Source of the DNA: Kaistella soli
GTDB lineage: Bacteria; Bacteroidota; Bacteroidia; Flavobacteriales; Weeksellaceae
Direction of reading: 5' to 3'
Assembly (NCBI RefSeq): GCF_019038595.1
Contig: NZ_JAHOPF010000001.1
Coordinates: 1 to 64,000 of the forward strand
Length of the DNA stretch: 64,000 nt
Below are positions 32,985 through 43,300 of this stretch, piece after piece (the first letter of the stretch is position 1; each line of letters starts with the position of its first letter). The notes under the pieces are model-generated. The model ran no database searches. It worked only from the letters and a program-made list of their open reading frames with translations, and was not told the DNA's origin. Both the position numbers and the translations under genes were made by a program.

Positions 32985-35492
32985 ATGAAAAAACTCATCA
33001 TTTCCATCAGTTTACTGGGGATTTTGTTTACAGGCAACGTTTTTGCCCAAACCGATACTTCGGGACGCGACAAAATCTATCAGCAGACCCACACCAAATC
33101 TACGGAGCTGAAGCATACCAAACTGAAAGTAAATTTCGACTACGCGAAAGAGCAGATGAACGGCGAAGAATGGCTCACGGCAAGTCCGTATTTTTATCCG
33201 TCCGATTCTTTGGTTCTGGATGCAAAAGCGATGCTGATTCATGAAGTAGCTCTGGACAGAAACGGTGCAAAAATACCTTTGAAATATGATTATAAAAACG
33301 ATATTTTAAAAATCAATCTCGATAAAACGTATAACCGGAATCAGGATTATACCGTTTACATTAAATATACCTCGCGTCCGAATGAAGTAAAAGACAAAGG
33401 AAGCGCGGCAATTACCGATGCAAAAGGACTTTACTTTGTGAACGCACAGGGAAAAGAGGCGGATAAACCAACCCAGATCTGGACTCAGGGCGAGACTGAA
33501 GCCAGCTCAGCGTGGTTCCCGACCATCGACAAACCCAATCAGAAAACAACCCAGGAAATCTATATGACGGTTCCGGATAAATATGTTACTTTATCCAACG
33601 GATTAATGAAATCTTCTACCAAAGAAAGCAACGGCTTGAGAACGGATCACTGGGTGATGGACAAAAAACACGCGCCGTATTTATTTTTCATGGGAGTAGG
33701 AGATTACGCAGTGGTGAAGGATAAATGGAGAAATATTCCGGTGGATTATTATGTGGAAAAAGAGTACGAACCGTATGCAAAGCAGATTTTCGGGAACACT
33801 CCTGAAATGATCGAATTCTTTTCCAAAAGACTGAATTACGATTTCCCTTGGGCTAAATATTCGCAGATTACCGCGAGAGATTATGTTTCCGGTGCAATGG
33901 AAAATACCACGGCAGTTCTTCATCAGGAATCTGCGCAGCAAAAACCCGGCGATTTAATTGATGAAAACAAATGGGAAGACGTTATTTCTCACGAGCTTTT
34001 CCATCACTGGTTTGGAGATCTGGTAACGGCAGAAAGCTGGAGCAACCTTACCGTGAACGAATCTTTCGCCAATTATTCCGAGTATCTGTGGAACGAACAT
34101 AAATACGGAAAAGATTTCGCTGATTATACCCTGATGAAAGCATCGGAAGGTTATTTCCGCGATCCATCCAACGTCTCGAAAAATCTTGTACGGTTTAATT
34201 ATCACAACAGAGAAGACATGTTCGACGGGGTTTCTTACAACAAAGGAGGCTCTATTCTGCACATGCTGAGAAATTACTTGGGTGACGATGCTTTTTTCAC
34301 AGGATTAAATGATTATCTGAAAACCAACGAATACGGAACCGGTGAAGCCCAGCAGCTGCGTCTCTCTCTTGAAAAAGTTTCGGGGAAAGACCTGAACTGG
34401 TTCTTTAACCAGTGGTATTACGGAACCGGTCATCCAAAAGTTTCTTATACAACTAATTATGAACCTGTAAAAAAGCAGGTGACGGTTACTGTCAGCCAGA
34501 ATCAGATTGGTGATAACTTCCAGTTTCCTTTGGCGATCGATGTTTACGAAAACGGAAAACCTTCCCGGAAAAATGTGTGGGTAAGCGCGAAAGAAAAAAA
34601 CGATTTCTCTTTCCAGGTTTCAAAAAATGAATTTGTGAATATCAATGCTGACGGAGTTTTACTCGGTGAATTTACCGAAACAAAAACGCCGGAGCAGTAC
34701 CTTGCACAGTATCTGGGTTCTAAAGAATTCCTGAGCCGTTACAAAGCGGTGGAAAATGCAGCGGAAAATAAAGGTGTAAATCCTGTTTCCCTGAAAACTT
34801 TGGTAGCAGCTCTGAAAGATTCTAATTTCAGGATCCGGATGAAAGCTTTGAGCGGACTCGATCTATCTAAAGCAGATCAGGCAAAAGCGGCATTGGCTGA
34901 AGTGGAAAAAATGGCTTCCGGCGATCCAAAAACTTTGGTTCAGGCCGCTGCGGTTTCAGCTTTGTCCAAAACAAAAGACAAAAAGTATCTGCCTCTTTTC
35001 GAAAAAGGAATGAATGCAGTCTCGAATGCTGTGAAGGCCAGTTCATTGACCGGAATTTCGGCAATCGATCCTTCAAGAGTCGCTGCTCTGGCGGATAAAA
35101 TTGAACTGGAAGGCGCAAGTGACGATCTTATTGCAGAACTTTTACCGGTGATTGTAAAAAACAAGATCGAAAAGCAGATGCCGGCAATTGCTTCTACAGC
35201 TGCTTTTTATCCTTTCCTTAAGTTTCAGAATCCTACCCTTGGTGCTTCCGCAGAAGACGGTTTCAACTGGATCATGAGTTCCGACAATTTAAAAGCAACG
35301 GAAAATGTGACGAAAGTTTTAACCCAGGTGAAAAAGCAGATCGGGGATAATCCGCAGGCGAAAATGATGATTGTACAGATCCTCAAAGACGGTCTTGCTA
35401 AGAAAATGGCGGTTTTGAAAGCTAATCCTTCAAGTCCGACCATTAATCAACAGGTTGTTGCCCTTAATAAAGCAATTGAAGCTTATAAATAA
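32985..35492 (+). CDS. M1-family metallo-aminopeptidase
   Basis: 835-residue secreted zinc aminopeptidase. Signal peptide ends VFAQ (about residue 22). GAMEN exopeptidase motif at 303-307; zinc site HELFHHW with His336, Glu337, His340 and Glu359 (HExxH-x18-E). C-terminal Ala/Lys-rich HEAT-like helices (about 560-835). Cuts N-terminal residues from peptides in the periplasm. Own terminator downstream. Starts 15 bases after the orphan antitoxin gene. Confidence 0.95.
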   Translation: MKKLIISISLLGILFTGNVFAQTDTSGRDKIYQQTHTKSTELKHTKLKVNFDYAKEQMNGEEWLTASPYFYPSDSLVLDAKAMLIHEVALDRNGAKIPLKYDYKNDILKINLDKTYNRNQDYTVYIKYTSRPNEVKDKGSAAITDAKGLYFVNAQGKEADKPTQIWTQGETEASSAWFPTIDKPNQKTTQEIYMTVPDKYVTLSNGLMKSSTKESNGLRTDHWVMDKKHAPYLFFMGVGDYAVVKDKWRNIPVDYYVEKEYEPYAKQIFGNTPEMIEFFSKRLNYDFPWAKYSQITARDYVSGAMENTTAVLHQESAQQKPGDLIDENKWEDVISHELFHHWFGDLVTAESWSNLTVNESFANYSEYLWNEHKYGKDFADYTLMKASEGYFRDPSNVSKNLVRFNYHNREDMFDGVSYNKGGSILHMLRNYLGDDAFFTGLNDYLKTNEYGTGEAQQLRLSLEKVSGKDLNWFFNQWYYGTGHPKVSYTTNYEPVKKQVTVTVSQNQIGDNFQFPLAIDVYENGKPSRKNVWVSAKEKNDFSFQVSKNEFVNINADGVLLGEFTETKTPEQYLAQYLGSKEFLSRYKAVENAAENKGVNPVSLKTLVAALKDSNFRIRMKALSGLDLSKADQAKAALAEVEKMASGDPKTLVQAAAVSALSKTKDKKYLPLFEKGMNAVSNAVKASSLTGISAIDPSRVAALADKIELEGASDDLIAELLPVIVKNKIEKQMPAIASTAAFYPFLKFQNPTLGASAEDGFNWIMSSDNLKATENVTKVLTQVKKQIGDNPQAKMMIVQILKDGLAKKMAVLKANPSSPTINQQVVALNKAIEAYK

Positions 35493-35512
35493 AATTCATT
35501 TAATGAAGATTA

Positions 35513-35550
35513 AAAATTGCCGGAGCATCAGTTCCGGCAATTTTATTTTT
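35513..35550 (+). terminator. Terminator of the M1 aminopeptidase gene
   Basis: Perfect 11-bp stem AAAATTGCCGG/CCGGCAATTTT with a 10-base loop and a T-rich tail. Confidence 0.88.
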
Positions 35551-35594
35551 TCATGGAGGATAATTTTCGGAAATTTGTATAAAAATTGAGCAGT

Positions 35595-36920
35595 ATGATT
35601 TATGGTATTGAGGCGGCAAGCTTCCACGTTCCTTCCCTTTATTTGGAAATTAAAGATTTAGCAGAAAAAAGAAATATTGAGCCCGCAAAACTGGAGAAAG
35701 GTTTAGGTTTACACAAAATGGCTTTGGCAGATGTTCACGAAGATGCAGCAACATTCGCAGCAGAAGCGTTGCTGAAACTTATCAAAGATTACGAACTGAA
35801 CCCGAAAGATATTTCCCGGATTTATCTCGGGACCGAAAGTGCTCTGGATGCGGCAAAACCCACTGCCACCTACGCAATGCAGATGGTGGAAACGGTTCTG
35901 GAAGATGATTTCGGAAAAAGATGTTTCAAAAACTGCGATGTCTTGGATATGACTTTTGCCTGTGTTGGAGGAGTGGATGCTTTGCAGAACTGCCTCGATT
36001 TCTGCCGCGCAAACCCAGGGAAAAAAGCCGTCGTCATTGCATCAGATTATGCGAAATATGAACTGGCAAGTTCTGGAGAATATACCCAGGGTGGAGGCGC
36101 GGTCGCACTTTTAGTCTCCGATAATCCTTCACTTCTGGAAATTGAAAATGTATATGGAGTTGCCACAGAAAGTGTATTTGATTTCTTTAAGCCGAGAAGA
36201 TCAGCGTTAAAATCTGATTTGAATTCCGCAACAGAATTCATGCCGGATAAAATTGAAATCTTTACGGACGAGCCGGTTTTCGACGGGCAGTATTCCAACC
36301 AGTGTTATCAGGACAGGATCCGTGAAGCTTATGAGCATTATAAAGAACAGACGGGGATAGCAAAACCCTCTGAAGACTGGCGTTATCTGATATTCCATTT
36401 GCCTTATGCCTTTCATGGGAAAAGAGTTTTTACCGAACTTTACAGCATAGAGCATCATCTTTCATATGAAACCCCCGAAGAGCAGAAGTCTGTTGCGAAA
36501 TCTGAAGAATACGTAAGTTTCATCAATCACAAAATTGAACCTTCACAGCGCGCGTCTTCAGAAGTTGGAAATATGTACACCGCTTCTGTTTTTATGGCTT
36601 TGATGTCTGCGATGCAGGTAAGTTATGACCAAAATGAAGATCTCAACGGTCAGAAAATCGGTTTCATGGCTTATGGGAGCGGTTCGAAAGCCAAAGTTTT
36701 TGCCGGAAAAGTGGGCCCGTCATGGAGAAAGGTAGTAGAAAAATGGAATGTATTTGAAGCTCTAAAAAACAGAACTTCAATCAGTTTTGAAACCTACGAA
36801 AAGCTTCACCGAAAACAGCTCGAAACGTCAGTGAATCCAAATTATAAAGGTTTTGGATTAAACAGGATAGAGACTGAAAACCCGGTTTCTGTGGGAGCAA
36901 GATATTACAGTTATCATTAA
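35595..36920 (+). CDS. Hydroxymethylglutaryl-CoA synthase
   Basis: Condenses acetyl-CoA with acetoacetyl-CoA in the mevalonate route to isoprenoids, which flavobacteria of this group use. Thiolase-fold: catalytic Cys123 in MTFACVGGVDA, YLGTESALDAAKP, and QGGGAVALLVS. 441 residues. The frame starts three codons earlier at TTG (35586), but ATG 35595 is chosen. No other mevalonate genes are in the window. Confidence 0.92.
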   Translation: MIYGIEAASFHVPSLYLEIKDLAEKRNIEPAKLEKGLGLHKMALADVHEDAATFAAEALLKLIKDYELNPKDISRIYLGTESALDAAKPTATYAMQMVETVLEDDFGKRCFKNCDVLDMTFACVGGVDALQNCLDFCRANPGKKAVVIASDYAKYELASSGEYTQGGGAVALLVSDNPSLLEIENVYGVATESVFDFFKPRRSALKSDLNSATEFMPDKIEIFTDEPVFDGQYSNQCYQDRIREAYEHYKEQTGIAKPSEDWRYLIFHLPYAFHGKRVFTELYSIEHHLSYETPEEQKSVAKSEEYVSFINHKIEPSQRASSEVGNMYTASVFMALMSAMQVSYDQNEDLNGQKIGFMAYGSGSKAKVFAGKVGPSWRKVVEKWNVFEALKNRTSISFETYEKLHRKQLETSVNPNYKGFGLNRIETENPVSVGARYYSYH

Positions 36921-36933
36921 AGTCTGAATACAG

Positions 36934-36962
36934 AAAAGGCTGTTCGGTAAGAGCAGCCTTTT
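36934..36962. terminator. Bidirectional terminator
   Basis: Stem AAAAGGCTG/CAGCCTTTT with extra weak pairs near the loop, between the convergent HMG-CoA synthase and beta-lactamase-like genes. Confidence 0.85.
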
Positions 36963-36977
36963 TATTCTGTATTTCTC

Positions 36978-38765
36978 TTATTTGCCCGAATCATCTTTTT
37001 TAATCTCGTATTCTCCGGTGCCGTCTTTCTGTTTCATGGCGGTTACTTTTCCGTTTTCCAGGATAAATTCAATTGTAAAATCAGCATATTCTTTAGTTTT
37101 AAAGAGATGCGGTTTGTAAGGAATCAGTTCCAGATCAGGCGATCCGGTGATAAATAAATGATTTTTGTTCTTTAAAACAACTTCTATTTTACTGGTGCCT
37201 ATTTTATAAGTTCCGGTGTACTGTTTTAAGGTTTCTTCATTGCTTAAACCGGCGTCCGCTTTTTTAGCAAATGTTACTTCCCCTTCATCCATCGATACGA
37301 CAAACCTGTCAATTTCTCCCTGCGGGTTGGTTTGATAATTTAGTGAATAAAATCCTAGTTCTTCATCATTTACGGTATCAAAGCGGTCGTAATGAAAATG
37401 ATGCATCGGCAGCTGGATTTTATATTTAGTAAAAAACAGCTGTCCGTCTTTCTGGGAAATATTGATGATTCCGTAAGCATCGTTTTCAAAATCGCCCATG
37501 TAATCGGCTAATGGGTGTGAAGGTTTTGTATTTTTAACCTGTCCTTCCATGGCTTTTGCGCGGCCTTCTTTTCCCAGTTTTTTTGCGGCATCACGGTTTT
37601 TGATACCTCTTTCAGTCCAGGGTGTTACGGAAAGTCCCAAGAGATGTTCGTAAATATTATAAGTGATGGAATTGTAAGAAAAGCTGTGATCGCCGATAAC
37701 AAATACAATCACGCCGACATTGTCCTGTGGCATATAGGAAATCTGCGAATGAATCCCCGGCAGGTCGCCACCATGCAGCACAAGCTGATGTCCACGGTAA
37801 GAAACCGACTGCCGGCCCATTCCGTAAACAGGGTTCAAGACTTCCATAAAACCCTGGTCAAGCAGTCCGTTTTTCAGAACAATGGAAGGTTCCATTGTCG
37901 CTTTCACCACCGCTTCCGGAATGACCTGTTTTCCTTCAAATATTCCTTTATTCATAAGTGCAGAAAGCCAGTGCGAGAGATCATTGATGTTAGAAATCAC
38001 CGAGCCTGCGGGACCTAAACCTTCAGTTTCTTCAAGATAAGGTATTTGGTAAAGCACATCGGTGTCTCTTTTTTCATTGAATGGAACAAAAATATCCTGC
38101 TGTTTTTTCATGTCACCGATACTGAAAACCGTACTGTTCATTTTCAGCGGGCCAAAGATTCTTTCTTTCAGGTAGCTTTCCCAGGTCTTGCCTTCGATAA
38201 TTTCGATAATATGTCCGGAGGCGGCGTACATCAGGTTATTGTACAGAAATCCCTGACGCAGAGACTGAGCCGGTTCCAGATATTTAAGTTTTTCAAAAAG
38301 TTCGTTTCTGGTGAAAGTGGATTTAAACCAAATTAAATCATGTCGCGTAACGCCGGTTCTGTGCGCCAACATATCACGAATCGTAATGGTATTGTTGAGT
38401 TCGTTGTTGTAAAACTGAATGGCCGGTACATAGGTTTTGATAGGTTTGTCCCAGTCCAGTTTTCCTTCGTTCACCAAAAATCCTACGGCAGTGGCGGTAA
38501 AGAGTTTGGTGTTGGAAGCGATAGGAAATAAAGTGTTGGCGGTGATGGGCAGTTTTTTTTCGTAGTCGCGGTAGCCGTAGCCTTTAACAAACACGAGTTT
38601 GCCGTCTTTCACAATTCCCACGCCTACGCCGGGCATATTCCAGTCCTTCAGCGCTTTTGCCATTTCCCTGTCAAATCCTTTGAGTTTTTTCTGAATGTCG
38701 GCATCCTGGGCAAATGCCATGTTGCCAACAAGGCAAAGGAAAATTAGTAAAATTTTAGTTTTCAT
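36978..38765 (-). CDS. Class C beta-lactamase-like serine hydrolase
   Basis: 595 residues, signal peptide ending MAFAQ (20). Serine beta-lactamase/D-Ala-D-Ala carboxypeptidase fold: Ser84-x-x-Lys87 in IASNTKLF, Tyr-x-Asn in FLYNNLMYAASG, and the HGG motif (LVLHGGDLPG). The C-terminal 200 residues form the lipocalin-like DUF3471-type beta domain common in these hydrolases. Likely acts on peptidoglycan peptides or D-amino-acid peptides; antibiotic resistance cannot be inferred. The promoter -7 (TATTTTTG, 38901-38908) implies a leader of about 130 bases. Confidence 0.9.
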   Translation of the reverse strand: MKTKILLIFLCLVGNMAFAQDADIQKKLKGFDREMAKALKDWNMPGVGVGIVKDGKLVFVKGYGYRDYEKKLPITANTLFPIASNTKLFTATAVGFLVNEGKLDWDKPIKTYVPAIQFYNNELNNTITIRDMLAHRTGVTRHDLIWFKSTFTRNELFEKLKYLEPAQSLRQGFLYNNLMYAASGHIIEIIEGKTWESYLKERIFGPLKMNSTVFSIGDMKKQQDIFVPFNEKRDTDVLYQIPYLEETEGLGPAGSVISNINDLSHWLSALMNKGIFEGKQVIPEAVVKATMEPSIVLKNGLLDQGFMEVLNPVYGMGRQSVSYRGHQLVLHGGDLPGIHSQISYMPQDNVGVIVFVIGDHSFSYNSITYNIYEHLLGLSVTPWTERGIKNRDAAKKLGKEGRAKAMEGQVKNTKPSHPLADYMGDFENDAYGIINISQKDGQLFFTKYKIQLPMHHFHYDRFDTVNDEELGFYSLNYQTNPQGEIDRFVVSMDEGEVTFAKKADAGLSNEETLKQYTGTYKIGTSKIEVVLKNKNHLFITGSPDLELIPYKPHLFKTKEYADFTIEFILENGKVTAMKQKDGTGEYEIKKDDSGK

Positions 38766-38900
38766 CGTTATGGTTTTATAGTGCTATTAAAATTAGATAA
38801 AATTTCTGAACTAAAAACCAGTTTTAACTAAACGAAATCAAGTAATGACTTCAATCGGTAGTAATTTATCAATGAAGTAAGTGCGCAATTGGGAAAACAG

Positions 38901-38908
38901 CAAAAATA
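38901..38908 (-). promoter_or_regulatory. -7 element TATTTTTG of the serine hydrolase gene
   Basis: Perfect TAnnTTTG on the minus strand, unusually far (about 135 bases) from the ATG. Confidence 0.4.
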
Positions 38909-38985
38909 GGAATGTGGGAAATTATACGTGTGCTACGATTGTATGGACTTTTTTCTCAAAAATGCTTTTCGTATGAAGTTTAAGT

Positions 38986-40218
38986 TTACACCGCAAACTC
39001 TTTTGGCTCTTTAAACTTTTCCCCGGAAATCTTCGTGACAAACATCGCGGCCACCGTGTCTCCGGTTGAATTTAAAACCGTCGCTAACGGATCCACCAAA
39101 GTTCCGATAATCATCACCGCCGGAATGGCTTCTACCGGAAGCTGGTACACGGAAATCATCAGCATTTCACCGATATAGCCGCCGTTTGGAATTCCTCCTG
39201 CGACAATACTCACGAAAATGGTTATTCCAAGCGCCAGCAGCAAATTCATCGGGTCAAAAAAATCACGTCCGATAATGAGAAATGCAACATAAATTTTAAT
39301 GATGGAGGACATCGAAGAGCCGTTTTTGTGAAGGGTGCTTCCAATAGGAATTACAATATTGGCAATGGAATCGGGAACTCCTATTTTCGCTGCAGCCACT
39401 AAATTTGTTGGCATCGTGGCGAAACTGCTGCAGGTGGAAATAGCGGTTAAGGTAGGGTAGATATTGTTTTTCCAAAATTTCTGAACGCCGTCTTTTCCTT
39501 TGGCCATAAATGCATAAATGCTGAAAAAGACCAAAAAATAAACAGTTCCCGCTGCATAATACAGCCCCAGCGGTTTCGCGTAAAATCCGAAAAGCTGTGG
39601 ACCAACGGTGGCAACCTGATAAGCGAAATAGGCGCCCAAACCAACAGGAGCAGCTTTCATTACAATGAGCAAAAGTTCTTTCATTACTTCATAGCCTGAA
39701 GCAAGAAACAGGGTAAAATGTTTGCCTGCGTCGCCGGATTTTCGCGCGGCAGTTCCGGTAAGAAAAGCGAAGATCAGCAGAGCAAGCATATTCTTTCTTG
39801 AGAAAAGCTCGGTAAATTCGCCGACGGTGAAAAATCTGACGATCCGGTCTCCCCATGAATCAGCATCTGCGGAGCTGTCGAGAACTTCTTTGGAAGTGGA
39901 AGGCAATGCTTCAGTCGGAAAAAAGTAAACGGCTGCAATCGTGAACAAGGCTGCAATAACAATGAACAGAAGAAAAGTGAAAATCATAGAGATGATAATC
40001 TTCCCGAATTTTCCTTCTTTTTCCACTGCGGCAATAGAATTGGCCACCGCCAAAAACACCAAGGGAACCACGCTTACGAACAGTAAATTCAGAAAGATAT
40101 CGCCTAAAGGCTTGAGATACTCCACCGCGCCGGGGAAAAGGATTCCCACAATGCTTCCGGCGAATATTCCGGTGAGTAACAATATAATAGCGGAATAATT
40201 TTTGATTAACTGTTTCAT
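38986..40218 (-). CDS. Dicarboxylate/amino acid:cation symporter (SDF/GltP family)
   Basis: 410-residue inner-membrane symporter, about eight helices and two re-entrant loops. Family motifs: serine-rich TCSSFATMPTNL, NIVIPIGSTLHKNGSSM and the tip VDPLATVLNSTGDTVAA. Takes up glutamate, aspartate or C4-dicarboxylates with Na+ or H+. The frame starts 7 codons upstream (MLKRYIS), but that region lies next to the promoter; ATG 40218 (MKQLIKNY) is chosen. Divergent from the type B T9SS cargo gene. Confidence 0.93.
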   Translation of the reverse strand: MKQLIKNYSAIILLLTGIFAGSIVGILFPGAVEYLKPLGDIFLNLLFVSVVPLVFLAVANSIAAVEKEGKFGKIIISMIFTFLLFIVIAALFTIAAVYFFPTEALPSTSKEVLDSSADADSWGDRIVRFFTVGEFTELFSRKNMLALLIFAFLTGTAARKSGDAGKHFTLFLASGYEVMKELLLIVMKAAPVGLGAYFAYQVATVGPQLFGFYAKPLGLYYAAGTVYFLVFFSIYAFMAKGKDGVQKFWKNNIYPTLTAISTCSSFATMPTNLVAAAKIGVPDSIANIVIPIGSTLHKNGSSMSSIIKIYVAFLIIGRDFFDPMNLLLALGITIFVSIVAGGIPNGGYIGEMLMISVYQLPVEAIPAVMIIGTLVDPLATVLNSTGDTVAAMFVTKISGEKFKEPKEFAV

Positions 40219-40238
40219 AGAGATATATCTTTTCAACA

Positions 40239-40246
40239 CAAATGTA
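40239..40246 (-). promoter_or_regulatory. -7 element TACATTTG of the symporter
   Basis: Perfect TAnnTTTG on the minus strand, 20 bases before the ATG. The identical 8-mer occurs on the plus strand at 40284-40291, making a mirrored pair. Confidence 0.6.
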
Positions 40247-40283
40247 ATTTTTTAGTTTCAAATAAGAATGTCGGCATTCTTTG

Positions 40284-40291
40284 TACATTTG
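40284..40291 (+). promoter_or_regulatory. -7 element TACATTTG of the type B cargo gene
   Basis: Perfect TAnnTTTG, 14 bases before the GTG start. A GAATG-N4-CATTC inverted repeat (40266-40279) lies midway between the two divergent -7 boxes. Confidence 0.6.
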
Positions 40292-40305
40292 CAAATAATT
40301 GGATT

Positions 40306-43300
40306 GTGAGAAAGTTTTATATTCTTTTTGTGTTCCTTACTTCATTTTGGCAGTCGTTCTATGAAGCTCAGGTTTGTCCGTCTCTTACGGTTACTGACAA
40401 CTCCGGCAACGGTAGTGTCCTTGTAGACTGTAACTATCCTTTGGTCAACGGTCAGTGTCTTACTCTGAATGCGACGGCTCCCGATACACGCGGAACTTCT
40501 TCTTATTCTGTTGCGCCTGCCGGTTTCACACCTTATGTTCCTTTTAACAGCGGAACCGCGTTAAATGCAAACTATGACGATCTGTATGCCGAAGTAATCG
40601 ATATTCCTTTTACCTTCTGCTTTTTCGGAAAATATTACAATAAGGTAGTCATCGGGTCTAACGGGCTTATTACTTTTGATCTTTCCCAGCTGGGCAAAAT
40701 AAGTTATCCAAATATTGGGCAGTCAAATCCGGATCCGCTGCTGCCTTTTAATTCGATTTTTGGGGTTTATCAGGATTTGGTATTCTCGGGCTCGGATCAG
40801 TCGGAAATTTATTACTTTGTAATCGGGACAGGCTTTTGCCGAAAACTGGTCATTAATTTTTATGAGGGAAGAATTGCAGGTTGTAATGACAGATCATCTT
40901 CCCAGATTGTACTTTCAGAATTTACTAATGAAATAGAGATTTTTGTCGATCATAAAACAATGCCGTGTTCTACAGCGAGATTTCCGAATGCACTTCTTGG
41001 AATCATGAACGGCGACGGCTCATTGGGATATTCACCGCCGAACCGCAATACGGGAGTGTGGCAAGCCAATAAAGAGGCGTGGAAATTTTCACCTGACGGT
41101 CCGGTAATCAGTCCGGTGATCCAGTGGTTCAACTCAAACAACACGCTTTTAGGAACCGGTAAAAGTATTTCCGTCTGTCCGGACGAAAACACTCAGTATC
41201 ATGCTAAAGCGACGTATAATGTTTGTGGCAGCCCTTTGGTTTTTACCGACAGTATCGACGTGAATTTCGCGCCGGATTTTCCGCTTGCCAAAAACTACAC
41301 CAAGATATTCTGCGTTACAGCGGGAACTTCTGAAAACATTGACATGGATAATTACCGGCAATTTCTGACGCCGCAAAATCCTGCAAACCTCAATTTTACT
41401 TATTATAACTCGAGAGCTGATGCACAAACTGCAACGAATGGAATCAATAATAATGTTACGCTCAGCAACGATAAAATATTTTATGTAAGGATACAAAATC
41501 CATCTGATCCTACCTGCTACAGGATTGCTGAACTGAAATTTCAGTTTATCAGCAACGTGCTTTTGGGGACAGTGGTAACACTCTGTGACGCGAATAATGA
41601 CGGAATTGAAAACAATTATCAGCTTTCGGCCTTTAATAATCAGCTTTTTGCTCCGGGTTCTTCAGGAACAGTGACTTATTATACCTCTCCTGCAGATGCC
41701 CAGAACTCCACCAATCCTGTTATAACAGCCAATATTACCTCACAGACACAGCTATGGGTGAGGTTTGCGACCGCTGCCTGTTCTCAGGTTTTCGGCCCCG
41801 TGTCGGTCGTTTTTACTCCGGGTCCTTCGGTAAATACGCCACTCCTTTTTCCCGTTAATACCTGTGATATTAATGATGATAAAAAAGAACTTTTCGATTT
41901 TCCTGCTAACCTGGACAGTTTGGTAAGCAGCGAGTCTGGAGTAACTTTCAGTTATTATGCTACTTTTCAGGAAGCGTATACAGGCTTTGGTGCGCCTCTG
42001 ACCGAAATCCATGAAGGAACGTATTCAATATTTGTAAGAGTAGCGTATCCTGGAGGATGTTTTTCTATTGCTGAGGTAAAAATGGACGTTAAATTCTTCA
42101 GAGTGGAAGCGAATACAAAAACTGCTTATATCTGTTTCGACGGCGTGCAGGATATTTCGGTAGATCTGGCAGCACTTTCCCAGTCGATGCTGATCAGTCC
42201 GACATCCGGAGTAACTGTTACTTTCCATCTTTCACAGAATGATGCAGAACTTCCTGCAAATGCTGTTTCATCCACACAACTCATCACCGACGACGGTAAC
42301 TCAGTAAATAAAATCTTTTATGTACGCTTCGAGGATGTAAATAAATGCTATACGGTAAGACCTTTGACCGTTTCACTCATTCATCCGGTAGCGATGCAGA
42401 ATAATTTTGACGTCTGCGATATCGGTAATAACGGAACCGAAAATATCAATCTGTCTCAGTTCAGCAGTTCAATTGCAGGAATTCAGCCAGCCACGATTAC
42501 TTACTTCAATACGCTGCCTGAGGCGCAGAACGGCAACAATCCTGTTTCTAATGTCATACTCACCGGCACATTACAGCTGTACGCGAAAGTTCAGGTTCAG
42601 AGTTGTACCGAGTTTTACCCGGTTACTGTTAATCTGGTATCAACACCGCTTGTGAAAACGGTTCACAGCGTAACGGTGAATAATGTTTGTGATAACAATA
42701 ATGATGGGTTGGAAATTTATGATCTTACCCAGCATCAGAATCAGATTTATACCGATCTGCAGCCCGTTCAGTTTACGTATTACACCACTTATAATGTTTC
42801 AAACCAGACGCTTTCGGGGCAGATTAACAATCCTGCGGTCTATGTTGCATCAGCTGACAATACGGTTTTCGTAAAGGTTCAGTTTGCTTCCGGCGCGTGT
42901 TCTTCGGTCAGTACGCTTAAAATTAAACTTTCATTTTTACCTGCTTTGGTGCTTACAGATGCGACGCTGCGCAAATGTGATCCGCAGTTTAACTTTAATG
43001 AAAGCTTTAATCTGAACGATGCTGTACCGCTGATGTTTGATCAGACGCAAAATTCTGTCCTGCTCTCGAATGTAAAAGTGACTTATTACAATACGCTGCA
43101 GGAAGCGAATGCAGGTTTAAGTTCCACGCAGATCAGCCCAGTCCAGAATACGTTTAACGCGCTTACCACTGTTTTTGCAAGATTTCAGTCCAATATAACC
43201 GGGTGTTATTCTGTAAAGGCAATTCATCTTAGAACCTATTTCCCGCCAAAAGCTATTAATTCTGTTATTTCAGGAATCTGTGACAGTAATTTAGATGGTA

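Noticed and set aside
36978-38765. Serine beta-lactamase motifs as an antibiotic-resistance gene
   Set aside because: Large size and C-terminal lipocalin-like domain fit peptidase/esterase-type family members; resistance cannot be inferred from the sequence.
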